A stretch of DNA of 64,000 nucleotides from JAFDVL01 sp963794955 (GTDB taxonomy: Bacteria > Acidobacteriota > Blastocatellia > RBC074), in the NCBI GenBank assembly GCA_963794955.1, contig CAWCGF010000011.1, positions 336,673-400,672 on the forward strand, read 5' to 3'. Of this stretch, positions 61,504 to 64,000 are shown in pieces (the stretch's first letter is position 1; each line of letters begins with the position of its first letter). The position numbers were made by a program, and so were the translations under genes. Under the pieces are notes generated by a model, which was given only the letters and a program-made list of their open reading frames with translations, ran no database searches and had not been told where the DNA came from.

Positions 61504-64000
61504 ATGAAACAGTTCTTTTGTTGTCTTGCCCTCTTGCTTGGCGCACTCCACCTCGCCGCCTATGCCCAAGTCTCATCCGGCACCATCACCGGCACCGTGC
61601 GCGATGCAACCGACGCCGTGATTGCAGGCGCGAAAGTGAAAGTCACACAAACGGCTACCTCGGTTTCCCGCGAAACCGTCACCGATGATCGTGGTCAATT
61701 CAGCGCGCCGAACCTGCGTCCCGGCGAATATGCCGTCACGGTTACCGCGACTGGATTTCAAGGGCGCACGTTCACCGGCATCATCCTGGCCGTAGACCAA
61801 ACTGTGAGTTTGCCTGCTGTGCTGCAACCCGGCGCAGTCGAGCAATCCATCGAAGTCACCGCCGCCGCGCCACTACTGGACAGCGCGACTTCTTCGCTGG
61901 GGCAGGTGATTGATAACAAGAAGATCGTGGATTTGCCGTTGAATGGCCGCAATCCCTTCGCGCTCGGGTTGCTCACTGGCTTTACTGCACCCGTCAAAGG
62001 TGTGAACTCGAACCTGCCATTTATCGGTGGCGGCGGGCGTTGGCAGAACAATGACGTGCTGCTGGATGGCGTGGACAACAACACGATGGCGACGGGCGGC
62101 GGCATTGGTGTGAGTGGCATCAACTACATTCCTTCGGTAGATGCTGTCGCAGAATTCAAAGTAAAGACGAATAACTATAGCGCCGAATTTGGACGTTCGG
62201 CGGGCACGATCATCAGCGCGACAACGAAGTCCGGCACAAATCAATTTCACAGCACCTTGTGGGAGTTTGTGCGTAACGAAAAGTTTGACGCGAACAATTT
62301 CTTTACCAATGCCATCGCGCAACCTGCCGGACAAAAAGCCAAGCGCGCTCCATTCAAGCAAAATCAATTCGGCGGTACGTTCGGCGGCCCCGTGTGGATT
62401 CCGAAGCTTTATGATGGTCATAACAAGACGTTCTTCTTCGCCGATTACGAAGGGCTGCGGCGTCGCACGAGCGCGTCCTCGAGCCTGCGCGACATTCCCT
62501 CGCTTACGTTTCGCAACGGTGATTTCTCCGCCTTCAACCGCAAGATTTATGATCCGCGTACACGGCGCTTGAATGCGGCTGGGCAGGTCATCGCAACCGC
62601 ATTTCCGAACAATCAAATTCCGGCTTCGCTGCTAAATCCCGCTGCTGTGGCGGCGCTGAAATTATTGCCGACACCCAATGTCGGCACCGCGACTGCTCAA
62701 GCCGCAAATTATTTGTATCTGGCCAGCCAGCCGTTTGATAGCAATCAATATGACGTGCGCATTGACCATCAGTTTTCCGAGAAGAATTCATTGTTTGGGC
62801 GCGTGTCGCGGGCGATGCAAACCAGCACGAATCCTGGCAACTTCCCCGGTTTCATTGGTGGTGGCACGAACAATCTAAATAACTCGACGCACGCGACGAT
62901 CAACGACACGTATGTCTTTTCGCCGAACGTCGTCAACGAAGCGCGCCTCGGCTATTCGCGTCACAACGGCAGCTTCAAATTGATCGGACAAGACGAAGGC
63001 TACCAATTCGCCAGACAAAATAATATCGCGGTCTATCCGTTCCCGGTGCAAACGTTCCCGAATATTGTGTTCTCGCCCTCCGGCTTAACGAGCGGCAGCC
63101 AGAGCTACACCGCGCTCGGTTCGGGTGGCCCGAATTTGAACATCGAAAACAACTATCAAGTCTCCGATGACCTGACGTGGAAGAAAGGCAGTCACTCGTT
63201 CAAGATGGGCGCGGATATTCGTCGTCGTCAGTTCGATGTAAACTTCGGCGGTGGCCAGACGGTCTTTGGTTCCATCTTCAGTGCTTCGTCGGATGATGCA
63301 GGTTCAGGGCATCCCCTGGCAGATTTTCTACTTGGCTATCCGTCGCAAGTCACGGGTACGCAATTGCTCGATTGGGCGCGGCTGCGCGATTTGTACACAG
63401 GCGCGTATTTTCAGGATGATTGGAAAGCCACTTCCAAGCTGACACTGAACCTCGGCTTGCGCTATGAACTCTTCACGCAGCCCGTAGACGCGCGGGATCG
63501 TGGTTCTTTGTTCGATACGCGCACGGGCAAATTTGTCGTGCCGGGGCAAGCAGGGTTTACGCGCGCAATGGTGGAAGGCTTCCATAAAAACTTCGCGCCG
63601 CGTCTTGGCTTTGCTTACAATCTGGCGAGCCGCCTGACCGTGCGCGGTGGCGCGGGCGTCTTCTACGGACAACGTTCGCCGAATCAACAAACGACGGTGT
63701 TCGGCTCAAACCCGCCGAATGCACCAACCGTCATCACGCCGACCGTGAGCGCCAATGCAACGTTGACGCCGCCCATGACGATTAGTACGCCAATTCAGGT
63801 TGGCCCTTCGACCGCTGATCTCAGCACGTTCACGCCAGCCCGACCGCTGGGCTTGTTGATTCGCACGGCAGATTTTTTGAACAGTCGTCCGGCGCAAATC
63901 TATCAATGGAATCTGGGGTTGCAATATCAACTGTCGAAAGACACGGTGTTGGAAGCGGCCTATGCGGCGACGCGCGGCACGCGACTGACCTTGCGCGTGA
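61504..64000 (+). CDS. Oar-like TonB-dependent receptor, C-terminus beyond the window
   Basis: The first 832 residues of a large outer-membrane receptor. A signal peptide (CCLALLLGALHLAAYAQ) is followed by a carboxypeptidase-regulatory-like Ig domain (GTITGTVRDATDAVIAGAKV to LRPGEYAVTVTATGFQG), then a plug domain (IDNKKIVDLPLNGRNPFAL, LLDGVDNNTMATGG, VKTNNYSAEFGRSAGTIIS) and beta-barrel strands rich in aromatic residues. AGGAG lies 9 bases before the ATG. Such Oar/CarbA-type receptors are abundant in acidobacteria and are thought to import oligosaccharides or other large ligands. Its place behind the two GHL6 genes suggests uptake of their product. Confidence 0.92.
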   Translation, partial: MKQFFCCLALLLGALHLAAYAQVSSGTITGTVRDATDAVIAGAKVKVTQTATSVSRETVTDDRGQFSAPNLRPGEYAVTVTATGFQGRTFTGIILAVDQTVSLPAVLQPGAVEQSIEVTAAAPLLDSATSSLGQVIDNKKIVDLPLNGRNPFALGLLTGFTAPVKGVNSNLPFIGGGGRWQNNDVLLDGVDNNTMATGGGIGVSGINYIPSVDAVAEFKVKTNNYSAEFGRSAGTIISATTKSGTNQFHSTLWEFVRNEKFDANNFFTNAIAQPAGQKAKRAPFKQNQFGGTFGGPVWIPKLYDGHNKTFFFADYEGLRRRTSASSSLRDIPSLTFRNGDFSAFNRKIYDPRTRRLNAAGQVIATAFPNNQIPASLLNPAAVAALKLLPTPNVGTATAQAANYLYLASQPFDSNQYDVRIDHQFSEKNSLFGRVSRAMQTSTNPGNFPGFIGGGTNNLNNSTHATINDTYVFSPNVVNEARLGYSRHNGSFKLIGQDEGYQFARQNNIAVYPFPVQTFPNIVFSPSGLTSGSQSYTALGSGGPNLNIENNYQVSDDLTWKKGSHSFKMGADIRRRQFDVNFGGGQTVFGSIFSASSDDAGSGHPLADFLLGYPSQVTGTQLLDWARLRDLYTGAYFQDDWKATSKLTLNLGLRYELFTQPVDARDRGSLFDTRTGKFVVPGQAGFTRAMVEGFHKNFAPRLGFAYNLASRLTVRGGAGVFYGQRSPNQQTTVFGSNPPNAPTVITPTVSANATLTPPMTISTPIQVGPSTADLSTFTPARPLGLLIRTADFLNSRPAQIYQWNLGLQYQLSKDTVLEAAYAATRGTRLTLRV

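Overview
The window is one contiguous stretch of a bacterial chromosome. The gene content suggests an acidobacterium, possibly of the Blastocatellia type; this is inferred from protein architecture and not from any marker gene. The hints are a winged-helix protein fused to TolB-like beta-propeller repeats, an Oar-like TonB receptor with an N-terminal carboxypeptidase-regulatory domain, twin-arginine-exported glycoside hydrolases, and EutN/CcmL pentamer genes. No rRNA, tRNA or CRISPR array was seen. Region 1 (1-1850) holds a secreted protein gene running off the left edge on the minus strand and a large non-coding gap with a folded element near 1082-1192. Region 2 (1851-31671) is about 30 kb of plus-strand genes for an exported polysaccharide: a Wzy/ligase-type membrane protein, a Wza-like export protein, a Wzc-like tyrosine kinase, two MurJ-type flippases, a second candidate polymerase, six GT4 glycosyltransferases, three methyltransferases, a DUF2334 deacetylase, rmlC-rmlB-rmlA without rmlD, an asparagine-synthase-like gene, a PglC-type priming sugar transferase, a PglD-type acetyltransferase, a DegT aminotransferase and a membrane-anchored epimerase. 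Many of these genes overlap by 1-14 bases or are spaced by a few bases, so they are probably co-transcribed. The order flippase / methyltransferase / GT4-A / GT4-B occurs twice, which suggests the locus grew by merging or duplicating two glycan modules. The second module is visibly AT-rich and carries a complete IS4-type insertion sequence (18133-19730) with inverted ends and a matching 5-bp flank. Between about 23.86 and 27.0 kb three consecutive genes are broken by many single-base indels. Region 3 (31.7-53.8 kb) is ordinary mixed-strand chromosome: a cyclase-family hydrolase, a LysR regulator, a sugar kinase followed by murQ (probable MurNAc recycling), a sialidase-like gene and a GH51 arabinofuranosidase that are both disrupted, a YhbH/DUF444 protein, an SMP-30 lactonase lipoprotein, two coupled EutN/CcmL genes, a methyltransferase, a HAD phosphatase, a peroxiredoxin coupled to a GAF-GAF-SpoIIE phosphatase, an HtrA-like protease, a PEGA-domain secreted protein and a prolyl oligopeptidase. 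It also holds two gene remnants, an internally deleted Uma2-like gene and a Crp/Fnr piece joined to an IS630 transposase fragment. Region 4 (53.8-64 kb) has a CHAD protein and a winged-helix/beta-propeller regulator transcribed away from a carbohydrate locus made of two related GHL6-type secreted enzymes and an Oar-like TonB receptor truncated by the right edge. Start codons were re-chosen where an upstream start gave an implausible N-terminus. Family names come from reading motifs by eye; no database search was run.
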